From the NCBI GenBank assembly GCA_031406155.1, contig JANOGW010000012.1, positions 124,001-188,000 of the forward strand: a stretch of 64,000 nt of DNA. Reading direction: 5' to 3'. This document shows positions 35,745-43,875 of this stretch, piece after piece; position 1 is the first letter of the stretch, and every line of letters starts with the position of its first letter. A program made the translations under genes and the position numbers. Source of the DNA: JACMNW01 sp031406155. GTDB taxonomy: Bacteria; Pseudomonadota; Alphaproteobacteria; Rhodobacterales; Rhodobacteraceae. Under the pieces are notes generated by a model. That model was not told the origin of the DNA. It worked only from the letters and a program-made list of their open reading frames with translations, and made no database searches.

Positions 35745-37874
35745 TTAAGCCTCCGCCGTTTCCGCAATCTCGGCGCCGGTTTCCTGATCGACCATCTTCA
35801 TGCCGAGGCGCACCTTGCCACGGTCATCGAAGCCCAGAAGCTTAACTTTCACTTCCTGGCCTTCCTTCAGAAATTCGTTCGGGTGGGTCAGGCGCTTGTT
35901 GGCGATCTGGCTGACATGCACCAGACCGTCACGCTTGCCAAAGAAGTTCACGAAAGCGCCAAAATCGACCAGTTTCACAACGCGGCCGGTGTAGACCTTG
36001 CCTTCTTCCGGCTCTGCCACGATCGACCAGATCATGTCATAGGCCTTTTTGATATTCTCGGCATTATTCGAGGCAATCTTGATGACGCCTTCGTCGTTGA
36101 TATCAACCTTGGCACCGGAAACCTCGACAATCTCGCGGATGACCTTGCCGCCCGACCCGATGACTTCACGGATCTTGTCGGTGGGGATTTGCAGGGTTTC
36201 GATCTTTGGCGCGTATTCGCTGAAGCCTTGCGGGGCTGACAGCGCCTTGTTCATCTCTTCCAGGATATGCAGACGGCCTTCGCGGGCTTGGGCGAGGGCT
36301 TGTTCCATGATCGCGGGCGTAATGCCTGCGATCTTGATATCCATCTGCATCGTGGTGATGCCGTTGGCTGTGCCTGCAACCTTGAAGTCCATGTCGCCAA
36401 GGTGATCTTCATCACCAAGGATGTCGGTCAGAACGGCAAAGCGACCGTCCTCTTCCAGGATCAGACCCATGGCCACACCGGCGACCGGGGATTTCAGCGG
36501 AACGCCCGCGTCCATCATCGACAGCGATCCACCACAAACCGACGCCATCGAAGACGAGCCGTTGCTTTCGGTGATCTCTGACACCACGCGAATGGTGTAA
36601 GGGAAGTCGGTTGCCGCTGGCAAAACTGCCTGCAACGCGCGCCATGCCAGTTTGCCATGGCCAATCTCGCGGCGACCGGGGGAGCCTACGCGGCCAACTT
36701 CGCCAACCGAATAGGGCGGGAAGTTATAGTGCAGCAGGAAGTTGGAGCGGCTGTTGCCGTGCAAGGCGTCGATGATCTGTTCATCTTCGCCCGTACCCAG
36801 CGTGGTGACAACCAGCGCCTGAGTTTCGCCGCGCGTAAACAAGGCGGAGCCGTGCGTGCGAGGCAGGATGCCGGTTTCGCCGATGATCGGGCGGACGGTC
36901 TTGTTGTCACGCCCGTCAATGCGCGCGCCACCATTGATGATGTCACCACGCAGGATCGAGGATTCCAGTTTCTTGATCGCCGAACCAAGGTTGGCATCGG
37001 CCAGATCGTCTTCGCTAAGGGCTGCTTTGATGGCTGCCGAGGCATCATCAATTGCATTCGTACGCTGTTGCTTGTCACGAATGGCAAAGGCCGCGCGCAT
37101 TTGCTTCTCACCAGCTTTTTTCACCGTTGCATAAAGCTTGGAGTAGTCTGGCGGGGTGAAATCAAACGGCTCTTTGGCGCAGTCTTCGGCGAAGTCCATG
37201 ATCAGGTCGATCACGGGTTGCATCGCATCATGGCCGAACTTCACAGCACCCAGCATTTCGGCTTCGGTCAGCTCGTACGCCTCAGATTCCACCATCATCA
37301 CGGCGTCTTTGGTGCCGGCGATCACCAGATCAAGGCGCTGGTCAGGGTTGGAACGCAGCTTTTGCATATCGTCAACGCAAGGGTTCAGAACGTATTCACC
37401 GTTCGAGAAACCAACACGGGCAGCCCCGATCGGGCCCATGAACGGCACGCCGGAAATGGTAAGGGCCGCTGACACGGCGATCATGGCCAGAATATCGGGT
37501 TCATTCACCAGGTCGTGGCTAAGGACAGTTGCCATCACCAGCACTTCGTTGCGGAAACCTTCAACAAACAGCGGGCGGCAAGGGCGGTCAATAAGGCGCG
37601 AGGTCAGCGTTTCTTTTTCCGAAGGCCGCGCTTCACGCTTGAAGAAACCACCCGGCACTTTGCCGGCTGCATAGTATTTTTCCTGATAATGCACGGTCAG
37701 CGGGAAGAAATCCTGCCCGGGCTTGGCACTTCGCGCATATGTTACGTTGGCCATCACGCTTGTATCGCCCAAAGTGGCGATCACCGTGCCGTCAGCCTGA
37801 CGGGCAATCTTGCCCGATTCGAGTGTCAGCGTCTCACCGCCCCACTCGATTGTCTTCTTGGTCACATTGAACAT
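35745..37874 (-). CDS. pnp: polynucleotide phosphorylase
   Basis: 709 residues, two RNase PH-like domains, a helical linker, a KH domain near 561-610 (IREVIGSGGKVIREI) and an S1 domain near 625-692 (YTGRVVKLVDFGAFVNFFG). Phosphorolytic 3'-5' exoribonuclease of the RNA degradosome. Full length for the family. In most proteobacteria pnp directly follows rpsO; here about 2.7 kb with a TetR-controlled pocket separates them, so pnp must use its own promoter in 37875-38196. Confidence 0.96.
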   Translation of the reverse strand: MFNVTKKTIEWGGETLTLESGKIARQADGTVIATLGDTSVMANVTYARSAKPGQDFFPLTVHYQEKYYAAGKVPGGFFKREARPSEKETLTSRLIDRPCRPLFVEGFRNEVLVMATVLSHDLVNEPDILAMIAVSAALTISGVPFMGPIGAARVGFSNGEYVLNPCVDDMQKLRSNPDQRLDLVIAGTKDAVMMVESEAYELTEAEMLGAVKFGHDAMQPVIDLIMDFAEDCAKEPFDFTPPDYSKLYATVKKAGEKQMRAAFAIRDKQQRTNAIDDASAAIKAALSEDDLADANLGSAIKKLESSILRGDIINGGARIDGRDNKTVRPIIGETGILPRTHGSALFTRGETQALVVTTLGTGEDEQIIDALHGNSRSNFLLHYNFPPYSVGEVGRVGSPGRREIGHGKLAWRALQAVLPAATDFPYTIRVVSEITESNGSSSMASVCGGSLSMMDAGVPLKSPVAGVAMGLILEEDGRFAVLTDILGDEDHLGDMDFKVAGTANGITTMQMDIKIAGITPAIMEQALAQAREGRLHILEEMNKALSAPQGFSEYAPKIETLQIPTDKIREVIGSGGKVIREIVEVSGAKVDINDEGVIKIASNNAENIKKAYDMIWSIVAEPEEGKVYTGRVVKLVDFGAFVNFFGKRDGLVHVSQIANKRLTHPNEFLKEGQEVKVKLLGFDDRGKVRLGMKMVDQETGAEIAETAEA

Positions 37875-38196
37875 CTATCGTTCCCTATATGGAAGCACCC
37901 ACAGGCCCCTTGCCCGTGTCTTCCGTTTGCATGGCGGCCCCATTGCCGCCGCCCCCCTATCCTTCGCATGCGGCCGGGGGCATGGCCTCACATCGCAGAT
38001 TGCGGGCGCATACAGGAAAATGGCGGGGATTGGAAGCGGGGTGTTGGTTCGATGGCGGCCCGAGGTTTGGCGCAGGGGTCGGCAAAGCGGGCCGCGACGT
38101 AAGCCATGACCCCAAATTATCAAAAGCCGCGATACGTCCAAAAGGCAGTTCCGTCCGCGGTACCGCCGTTGCTGCGCAAAGCACCCGGCGGTTTAC
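37875..38196 (-). other. non-coding interval upstream of pnp
   Basis: 322 bases between the pnp start and the TetR gene stop. I see no supported gene; frames here read as GC-driven noise. AGGGA lies eight bases before the pnp ATG on the minus strand. The pnp promoter and leader must be here, but no clear -35/-10 pair stands out. Confidence 0.5.
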
Positions 38197-38796
38197 TTAA
38201 GCAGAGGCTGGCTTTGGTCGTGCGAGTCCTGCAATCAACCGCCGTGCGGCCGTGTAAAAACGATTGTGATCACCATGCAACCTCGCCAACACCATTGCAC
38301 CCTCTAGTGCTGCGACTGAAACCTGCGCAACTTCGCGCGCCGTTTCATCGAAACTGAATTCGCCGTTCCGCCGACCTTCTTCCAGAACAACTTCCAACCA
38401 AGCTTCAGTCACCTCGAAGAAATGATCAAGCGCAGACCGCATCGGTTGCGGCAAAGTTTCGAATTCGGCGGCCAACATGCCGCAAAGGCACATGTGATCA
38501 GCCGCCAGGACATCGGCATAGATCCGGACGAATGCGCCAAACCGTTCCGTCACTGTGCCGCCACGTTCTTCAATGGCGTTAAGTCCCTGCAAAAACTTGT
38601 CTTCGTAGCGCGCGATCAACGAATTTCCCAGATCGGCCTTTGAAGGGAAATGATAATGCAAGCTGGCGTTGGACATCTTCAGCGCCTTGGCAATGTCAGC
38701 ATAGCTGAAGGCGTTGTAGCCCCGGGTCTGGACCAGATCCTGAGCTAAATCAAGGATTTGCTGCGCCGTGTCGATTTTGATGGAAGTCTTATTCAA
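38197..38796 (-). CDS. TetR/AcrR family transcriptional regulator
   Basis: 199 residues. The N-terminal helix-turn-helix is AQDLVQTRGYNAFSYADIAKAL then ALKMSNASLHYHFPSKADL, the classic TetR signature (YHFPSK). The C-terminal ligand domain has a pair of cysteines in ADHMCLCGMLAAEF, resembling regulators of the TetR_C TM_1030/AcrR group. Divergent from an NTF2-like gene; a palindrome within that gene's promoter is the likely operator. The inducer is unknown. Confidence 0.92.
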   Translation of the reverse strand: MNKTSIKIDTAQQILDLAQDLVQTRGYNAFSYADIAKALKMSNASLHYHFPSKADLGNSLIARYEDKFLQGLNAIEERGGTVTERFGAFVRIYADVLAADHMCLCGMLAAEFETLPQPMRSALDHFFEVTEAWLEVVLEEGRRNGEFSFDETAREVAQVSVAALEGAMVLARLHGDHNRFYTAARRLIAGLARPKPASA

Positions 38797-38850
38797 GGCA
38801 AACTCCGAAACTCTTTTCCACTAACTGCCACGGACGGGCGTGCATGGCAA

Positions 38851-38881
38851 TTGACTTCTACTTACTAGTAGGTAATACTAT
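38851..38881 (+). promoter_or_regulatory. promoter with embedded TetR-type operator
   Basis: -35-like TTGACT at 38851-38856 and -10-like TAATAC (38873) or TACTAT (38876). Between them is the 16-bp near-perfect palindrome TACTTACTAGTAGGTA (38859-38874), one mismatch per arm. A repressor bound here would block RNA polymerase, so the neighbouring TetR protein most likely represses the NTF2-like gene, and perhaps itself. Confidence 0.68.
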
Positions 38882-38962
38882 CTAGGGTCGGGCAGGCGAC
38901 ACATGGCTTGCCTGGCGCTGTAATCCAGCAAGCAACCTTTGGTAATTTCAAAGGAGCCCGCC

Positions 38963-39319
38963 ACGACAACCAACAATCTCGCCATACCAGGGCTAAAAAG
39001 TGCGGTTGAATCGCGCAATTCTTTCGACCTGCAAGCCTACTATGCCGACAATGCGGTGCGGACGATTATCGACAGCGTCAATCCGCCCAGCAAACCGCGG
39101 AGAATAAACAGCAAACCAGACATCGACGTGGTCCTTGATGATGTTTGCGGTCGCGACATGGTGCACGCGATCGACATCGGCATCGTCGATGGAAAGACGC
39201 TGGCCTATGTTAAGCGCTGCCAATATGCCGACGGCATTCGCGTCGTCGCTTCTAATACCGCTGTACTTAGCCCGAACGGTATCGTCCCGCAGACGATCGT
39301 TCAGGCTTGGGACCGATGA
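38963..39319 (+). CDS. SnoaL/NTF2-like protein with apparent ACG start
   Basis: 118 codons from an ACG at 38963 that lies six bases after AAAGGAG; the sequence then reads TTNNLAIPGLKSAVESRNS. There is no ATG at the N-terminus: the only other in-frame start upstream is a TTG at 38939 without a ribosome binding site. The body fits the NTF2-like/SnoaL fold (AYYADNAVRTIIDS, GRDMVHAIDIGIVDGKTLAYVKRCQY, IVQAWD), a family of small ligand-binding or isomerase-like proteins. First gene of the TetR-controlled unit; the secreted protein gene follows after 37 bases. Either ACG or TTG initiation is used, or the gene has lost its start. Confidence 0.68.
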   Translation, partial: TTTNNLAIPGLKSAVESRNSFDLQAYYADNAVRTIIDSVNPPSKPRRINSKPDIDVVLDDVCGRDMVHAIDIGIVDGKTLAYVKRCQYADGIRVVASNTAVLSPNGIVPQTIVQAWDR

Positions 39320-39356
39320 ACCTGCTTTTTTTGATATACCAGAAAGGAGACATGCC

Positions 39357-39902
39357 ATGAAGACATCTGTGTCTTTCGTGATGGCGGCAGCCTTTGCCAT
39401 TGCATGGACAACAACGCAGGCCTTTGCGCAAAGCGAGGCCGAAATGATCGCCAGCGCAGAATCGGCGGCGCCCGCCGCAGTCGGTTCTGCGGCAACCATC
39501 TTTGGTTTCGACAAATCCGGCGCGATGATCACACTGCGCGAAGGTGGTAGCAACTGGTGGTGCATGCCCGACACGCCCTCAACGCCCGGACCCGATCCGA
39601 TGTGCGGCGACGCCAACGCGATGGAATGGGCAATGGCCTGGATCAACAAGACCGAACCGCCCAAGGACAAGGTTGGTTTCATCTACATGTTGTCTGGCGG
39701 ATCCGACGCCAGCAACACCGACCCCTACGCAACGGGGCCGCAAGAGGGCAACAACTGGGTCACCACCGGGCGTCACGTCATGATCATGAATGCCAACGAT
39801 ATGATGGCGGGTTACCCGACTGACCCAAATCCCGATACGTCAAAGCCTTACGTCATGTGGGTGGGCACGCCCTATGCACATCTGATGATCCCGGTCGAAT
39901 AG
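39357..39902 (+). CDS. secreted protein of unknown function
   Basis: 181 residues. Signal peptide MKTSVSFVMAAAFAIAWTTTQAFAQ, predicted cleavage before SEAEM. The mature part is rich in Trp, Met and Pro with two cysteines (NWWCMPDTPSTPGPDPMCGDAN), then GFIYMLSGGSDASNTDPYA, HVMIMN and MWVGTPYAHLMIPVE. I recognise it as a conserved uncharacterised periplasmic family but know no function. AAAGGAG lies seven bases before the ATG. Probably co-transcribed with the NTF2-like gene under TetR control. Confidence 0.83.
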   Translation: MKTSVSFVMAAAFAIAWTTTQAFAQSEAEMIASAESAAPAAVGSAATIFGFDKSGAMITLREGGSNWWCMPDTPSTPGPDPMCGDANAMEWAMAWINKTEPPKDKVGFIYMLSGGSDASNTDPYATGPQEGNNWVTTGRHVMIMNANDMMAGYPTDPNPDTSKPYVMWVGTPYAHLMIPVE

Positions 39903-40075
39903 CACGGTCGCGGGACCGGGTAAGTACGGCGACCGGGCCCGCGACTACGACCCCCCCACCGCCCTGATCGGGCAAAACAGTCCGTTGCTCCAACTGGACC
40001 TGCGGCAGCCACCCAGGGCGTAATTTGGAAATCTGGACGGACGTCAATCGCGAAACCGCCCATCGAGAAACCGGA

Positions 40076-40453
40076 TTACGTCTGTGACGTAAATTCGAAA
40101 CGCCACACCAGCCCCAGACCACCGCCAATGCAATCGGCCTTTCGCCGATGGAAACGCCCGCCAAAGTCACCAAGGCCAGCCGCGCAGGCCCTGTACCGCC
40201 CGGCCGCTTTGTCACCGGCCTGTGCATCAGTCAATATAGTTACAACGGCGCGATACCCGTAATATTCACCGATTATGCACTCGTCCAAACTCTCTTCCGT
40301 TGTGCCCGAATATCGGTGACATTCAGAGGCAATAAAATTTCGCACAAGCGATGGGACTGGAATTTCGGCGTCGGGCCAGACGATCTTGCACGGGCCGGGC
40401 TGGGCTTGCGACGCAAGCAACAGTGACAGGATCGAGGCCAACCGAAGGGACAT
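40076..40453 (-). CDS. small secreted cysteine-containing hypothetical protein
   Basis: 125 residues from the ATG at 40453, which has CCGGAAG six bases upstream. A signal peptide (MSLRLASILSLLLASQAQPG) is followed by a mature part with five cysteines (CKIVWPDAE, SECHRYSG, DECIIGEYYGY, YRACAAGLGDFGGRFHRRKADC) and a C-terminal GLVWRFEFTSQT. I know no function; the ordered cysteine pattern and ribosome binding site argue that it is real. The frame is open upstream to 40570. The 170 bases between it and the secreted protein gene hold nothing recognisable. Confidence 0.6.
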   Translation of the reverse strand: MSLRLASILSLLLASQAQPGPCKIVWPDAEIPVPSLVRNFIASECHRYSGTTEESLDECIIGEYYGYRAVVTILTDAQAGDKAAGRYRACAAGLGDFGGRFHRRKADCIGGGLGLVWRFEFTSQT

Positions 40454-40571
40454 TGCGTTCTTCCGGGATCGTACCGAGAAACTATAGCATGATTTCGGGG
40501 TTAACGGAACGCTGCTGTTGGCCGTGGCAACAGGCGCGAAACCGCACCAAAAGCGGGCGCTCCCACACAAA

Positions 40572-40605
40572 CCAAATGCCCGCTCCTTTCGGTGCGGGCA
40601 TTTGG
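40572..40605 (-). terminator. terminator-like hairpin after rpsO
   Basis: A perfect 12-bp stem CCAAATGCCCGC/GCGGGCATTTGG with a ten-base loop, 20 bases past the rpsO stop. On the minus strand it is followed by TTTGTGTG, a weak T tract, so termination may be partial. Confidence 0.72.
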
Positions 40606-40624
40606 TAGTAGTATAGCGATTTGC

Positions 40625-40894
40625 TTAGCGGCGCAGGCCCAGACGCCCGATCAGGGCGGTGTAGCGCGCGTCATCTTTGCCTTTGAGGTAATCCAGCAGC
40701 TTGCGGCGCTGGGCAACCATCATCAACAGGCCACGGCGGGAATGGTTGTCCTTTTTGTGGCCTTTGAAATGTTCTGTCAGGGTCGCAATGCGCGAGGACA
40801 GAATGGCAACCTGCACTTCTGGCGAACCAGTGTCGTGTTCCTTGGTTGCGTATTCCTTGATCAGTCTGGCTTTTTCTTCAACGGTGATCGACAT
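40625..40894 (-). CDS. rpsO: 30S ribosomal protein S15
   Basis: 89 residues, full length. Diagnostic sequence: KARLIKEYATKEHDTGSPEVQVAILSSRI broken into KEHDTGSPEVQ, then FKGHKKDNHSRRGLL and RRKLLDYL. Binds the central domain of 16S rRNA. AGGAGA lies upstream of the ATG on the minus strand. pnp, its usual downstream partner, is 2.7 kb away in this genome. Confidence 0.97.
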   Translation of the reverse strand: MSITVEEKARLIKEYATKEHDTGSPEVQVAILSSRIATLTEHFKGHKKDNHSRRGLLMMVAQRRKLLDYLKGKDDARYTALIGRLGLRR

Positions 40895-41219
40895 CGGGAT
40901 CTCCTGTCTAAAGGGTTATGGCGCAAGCCGGGATGTCGTCCAGCAGGGCCCTTGGAGGTGTCCGCGACGCAGCGGATGCGGGCGTATAAGGTGAATTGGC
41001 GCAAAAGGAAAGCGGCAAATAGGGGCGGCAGCCTGGTCCCGAACTGTTCCATTTGATGTTTATCTTAAGTGTTTTGTACCGCATTCCCCTAGCGACTTGC
41101 TGGAAAAATCTGTCATTTGGTGCCATACTGATCGACGAATTGTCGTGTTGACACATATGGTTAGCGGAGTTCCTGGTTAACGCCCGGTGTCCAGCCGCGA
41201 TGCATGGGAGGACGGGTTC
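40895..41219. other. divergent intergenic region rpsO / RTX gene
   Basis: 325 bases without a supported gene. It must hold the rpsO promoter and leader (minus) and the RTX gene promoter (plus). A TTGACA at 41148-41153 is the only consensus -35 I see; a matching -10 at 17 bases is absent. In other bacteria S15 represses its own mRNA through a leader structure; I cannot identify one here. Confidence 0.5.
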
Positions 41220-42323
41220 ATGTTGGGATTGTTCGGGCTGTTCGGTGCGCTGCTGGCAGGTATGGCCGCAGATGCGTTGATGAACGGTATGGATGCAAAG
41301 TCAGATACCGATGATGACGCGGTGCCGCCTGATGGCGCTGACGAACCCGAGGCAACAGACGATGCATCCAACATGCTGGATTGGCTCGGGTTTGACGAAG
41401 ACATGGGTGATACAAAGGCAGAGGTTGCGTCACCTGAGAATTTCAAAACGGTTGGGCCGGACGATCCAGATTATGTAGCGCAGTCAGGCTATCAAGGCCA
41501 GACGGCTGAGCCGGGGATCGAACAACAGGGCGGCGATCTAAACGATCTACTCTCTGGCCTTGGCGGCGAAGATACGCTTTCCGGTGCGGGTGGCGACGAT
41601 CAACTGACCGGGCGCGATGGCCACGATTTCATTCAGGGTGGTTCGGGTGACGATATAGCCCATGGCGGTGCCGGTGCGGATACGCTGCAAGGGGGCAGCG
41701 GCAACGACCTGTTGGTGGGGCAGGATGGTGATGACAAGCTGGTTGGCGGTGCGGGCGCCGATACGCTGCTTGGCCATGAAGGGGATGACAGTCTTTATGG
41801 TGGCGCCGGGGCCGATACGCTGACCGGCGGCGGTGGCGCGGATCAACTGGTGGGCGGCGATGCGGATGACTGGCTGGCCGGTGGTCTGGGCGATGACGCG
41901 CTGGTCGGGGATGCGGGCAGCGATACACTGGACGGCGGCGCGGGCAATGACGTGCTCGATGGGCGCGACCCCGTCGATGCATTCCCCGAGATGGATTTTC
42001 TGAACGGTGGCGAAGGTGACGATGTCTTGCGGGTTGGTGCGGGCGACCATGCGACAGGCGGCGACGGGTCTGACTGGTTCGAGCTATCAGATATGGCGAC
42101 TGGTGACGCGATTGCGAACATCGCGGATTACGATGCGGCAGAAGACAGGCTGGTTGTGGTCTTTGATCCGACCATGCACCCCGACCCACATCTCAGCCTT
42201 CAGACCCAAGACGACACGGATGATGTGATCGTACTGCTGGACGGCGTTCCGCTGGCCACGGTTCAGGGCGGCGCGGGCATGACGCTTGCCGACGTCTTGC
42301 TGACCCCGGCACAGGCGGCGTGA
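41220..42323 (+). CDS. RTX calcium-binding repeat protein
   Basis: 367 residues from the ATG at 41220, which has GGGAGG eight bases upstream; a GTG at 41187 in the same frame lacks a good ribosome binding site. The N-terminus is hydrophobic (MLGLFGLFGALLAGMAADAL), then an acidic linker to about 110, then some fifteen GGxGxDxLx nonapeptides (about 115-265) that fold as a Ca2+-binding beta roll, and a C-terminal beta-rich domain (WFELSDMATGDAIANI, EDRLVVVFDP). Exported by a type I system or attached to the membrane through the N-terminus. No enzymatic domain is recognised. Confidence 0.86.
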   Translation: MLGLFGLFGALLAGMAADALMNGMDAKSDTDDDAVPPDGADEPEATDDASNMLDWLGFDEDMGDTKAEVASPENFKTVGPDDPDYVAQSGYQGQTAEPGIEQQGGDLNDLLSGLGGEDTLSGAGGDDQLTGRDGHDFIQGGSGDDIAHGGAGADTLQGGSGNDLLVGQDGDDKLVGGAGADTLLGHEGDDSLYGGAGADTLTGGGGADQLVGGDADDWLAGGLGDDALVGDAGSDTLDGGAGNDVLDGRDPVDAFPEMDFLNGGEGDDVLRVGAGDHATGGDGSDWFELSDMATGDAIANIADYDAAEDRLVVVFDPTMHPDPHLSLQTQDDTDDVIVLLDGVPLATVQGGAGMTLADVLLTPAQAA

Positions 42324-42348
42324 CGGCCAGGATAAGGCGCCAGCTGCG

Positions 42349-42414
42349 CTCATCAGCCCTTACGGGTATTCTTTGCTCGCACACCAGCGAAGAACTCCCG
42401 CAAGGGCTGATGAG
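42349..42414. repeat. long imperfect hairpin between convergent genes
   Basis: The 13-bp arms CTCATCAGCCCTT and AAGGGCTGATGAG pair perfectly. Inside, after one mismatch, CGGG pairs with CCCG, then TTCTT with AAGAA, and GCT with AGC around an eight-base loop. The total is 66 bases. It sits between the RTX stop and the convergent DUF1643 stop and may serve as a two-way terminator, though no T run follows. Confidence 0.72.
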
Positions 42415-42428
42415 GAGTGTGACCTGGG

Positions 42429-42959
42429 TCAGATGTCGTTCAAACCACCCCGGACAGTCCACAGGACAGGCTGGCAATCATAGCCGATGTAGAGGGGGTG
42501 TTTGGGTTGGCCGGCCTGAGTCACGCCAAGATGCCAAAGCGGTTTTGCGACGCTGCGCAACAGATGTGCAACGCTGGCGCCACGGTTCAGATGCGCGCCG
42601 TGGCTGCCCCAGGCGCAAATGATGCGATCGGCCCAGTCGGCACCGGCGGCAATGGCGGCGTCATTTTCCGGACCAATGGGATCAGCCATAGCGCGCATCA
42701 CTTTCGGATCAGTGGCACGGTAGGCAAAGATGTTGGTCACGCGGAAGGCGCCGTAACCCAGGGCACGCGCCCGCCGTTCGCAGCGTTCGACCGTGGGATC
42801 GTTCTGGTATTCGGTCGCGGTTGACGGGTTCAGCATGACGAACAGCGCCTTCTGACCCGCAGCATCCCAGATGCGGGTCAGTTCATAGCGGTAGGCCTCG
42901 CAATCCGAATAGACCGCAACCGAGGCGGCATCGCCTTTTTGATGGGCCTTCGTGATCAT
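42429..42959 (-). CDS. DUF1643 domain protein
   Basis: 176 residues: YRYELTRIWD, ALFVMLNPSTATEYQNDPTVERCERRARALGYGAFRVTNIFAYRATDP in family order, and IICAWGSHG. This is the DUF1643 family, found in phages and bacteria, of unknown function. Its ATG overlaps the truB stop (ATGA), so it is the last gene of the rbfA-DUF2233-truB operon. Confidence 0.88.
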   Translation of the reverse strand: MITKAHQKGDAASVAVYSDCEAYRYELTRIWDAAGQKALFVMLNPSTATEYQNDPTVERCERRARALGYGAFRVTNIFAYRATDPKVMRAMADPIGPENDAAIAAGADWADRIICAWGSHGAHLNRGASVAHLLRSVAKPLWHLGVTQAGQPKHPLYIGYDCQPVLWTVRGGLNDI

Positions 42960-43870
42960 TCCGTGTCTTGGTTAAAGACGCGGGAGGGGTGCAATTCACC
43001 CGCCTTGTAGATGCCAACAGCAACGGCGCGGCCCTGATAGCTGGCCCAGGCCTCGTCGCCGTATTCGGCGGAGGAGGAAATGACCATGCCCGGATTGCCG
43101 TTGCGCAGGCGCGCGGCCCCCTCGGGCGTCGCCGGCAGTTCGGGCAGATCATGCAGGCCCTGTTCCAGCGGGCGCAGGTAGCCCAGCAGCGCATCGGTTT
43201 TCGCCAGCGCGTCCAACGTTTCAAGACTGATGCCGTCGTTGGCGTCGAAAGGCCCCGACCACACGCGGCGCAGCCACGCGACATGGCCAAGGCACCCTAA
43301 TGATGCCCCCAGATCGCGGGCGATGGCGCGCACGTAGCCGCCTTTGCCGCAGACCATTTCCAACTCGACATGGTCAGGGTCGGGACGGGCGATCATCGCA
43401 AGACTTTCAACCCACAAGGGGCGCGCAGCGATATCGACAACTTCGCCTTCCCGCGCCAGATCATAGGCGCGTTCGCCGTCGATTTTTACGGCGGAGAACT
43501 GCGGTGGCGTCTGGAGGATTTCGCCACGAAACTGCGCTAGCGCAGCCTCGATCTGGCCGTCGTCGGGGCGTTGGTCGGACGTGGCGATCACAGTGCCTTC
43601 GGCGTCATCGGTATTGGTGGCGGCCCCAAGGCGCACCACAAAGCGGTAGCATTTCAGCGCGTCGGTGATGTAGGGCACGGTCTTTGTCGCCTCACCCAAA
43701 GCCACCGCCAACACGCCGGTTGCCGCAGGATCAAGCGTGCCAGCATGGCCCGCCTTTTGCGCATTGAACGCCCAACGCACCTTGCCAACCACGGCAGTCG
43801 AGGTGATGCCAGCGGGTTTGTCCACCACCAGCCAGCCCGAAATGGCACGGCCTTTTTTCGTTCGTGCCAT
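42956..43870 (-). CDS. truB: tRNA pseudouridine(55) synthase TruB
   Basis: 304 residues. Modifies U55 in the T-loop of tRNAs. Landmarks: GWLVVDKPAGITST, GHAGTLDPAATGVL with catalytic D47, TKTVPYI, CGKGGYVRAIARDLG and a C-terminal PUA-like region. It is in the usual translation cluster with rbfA. The DUF2233 gene intervenes between rbfA and truB, with a five-base gap to truB. Confidence 0.95.
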   Translation of the reverse strand: MARTKKGRAISGWLVVDKPAGITSTAVVGKVRWAFNAQKAGHAGTLDPAATGVLAVALGEATKTVPYITDALKCYRFVVRLGAATNTDDAEGTVIATSDQRPDDGQIEAALAQFRGEILQTPPQFSAVKIDGERAYDLAREGEVVDIAARPLWVESLAMIARPDPDHVELEMVCGKGGYVRAIARDLGASLGCLGHVAWLRRVWSGPFDANDGISLETLDALAKTDALLGYLRPLEQGLHDLPELPATPEGAARLRNGNPGMVISSSAEYGDEAWASYQGRAVAVGIYKAGELHPSRVFNQDTE

Positions 43871-43875
43871 TGCGG

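Noticed and set aside
39853..40227. 124-residue minus-strand frame between the secreted protein gene and rpsO
   Set aside because: Overlaps the end of the secreted protein gene and the better-supported 125-residue gene at 40076-40453; no ribosome binding site or domain.
42349..42414. Integron attC site
   Set aside because: The long palindrome lacks the conserved RYYYAAC/GTTRRRY core sites, and no integrase is nearby.
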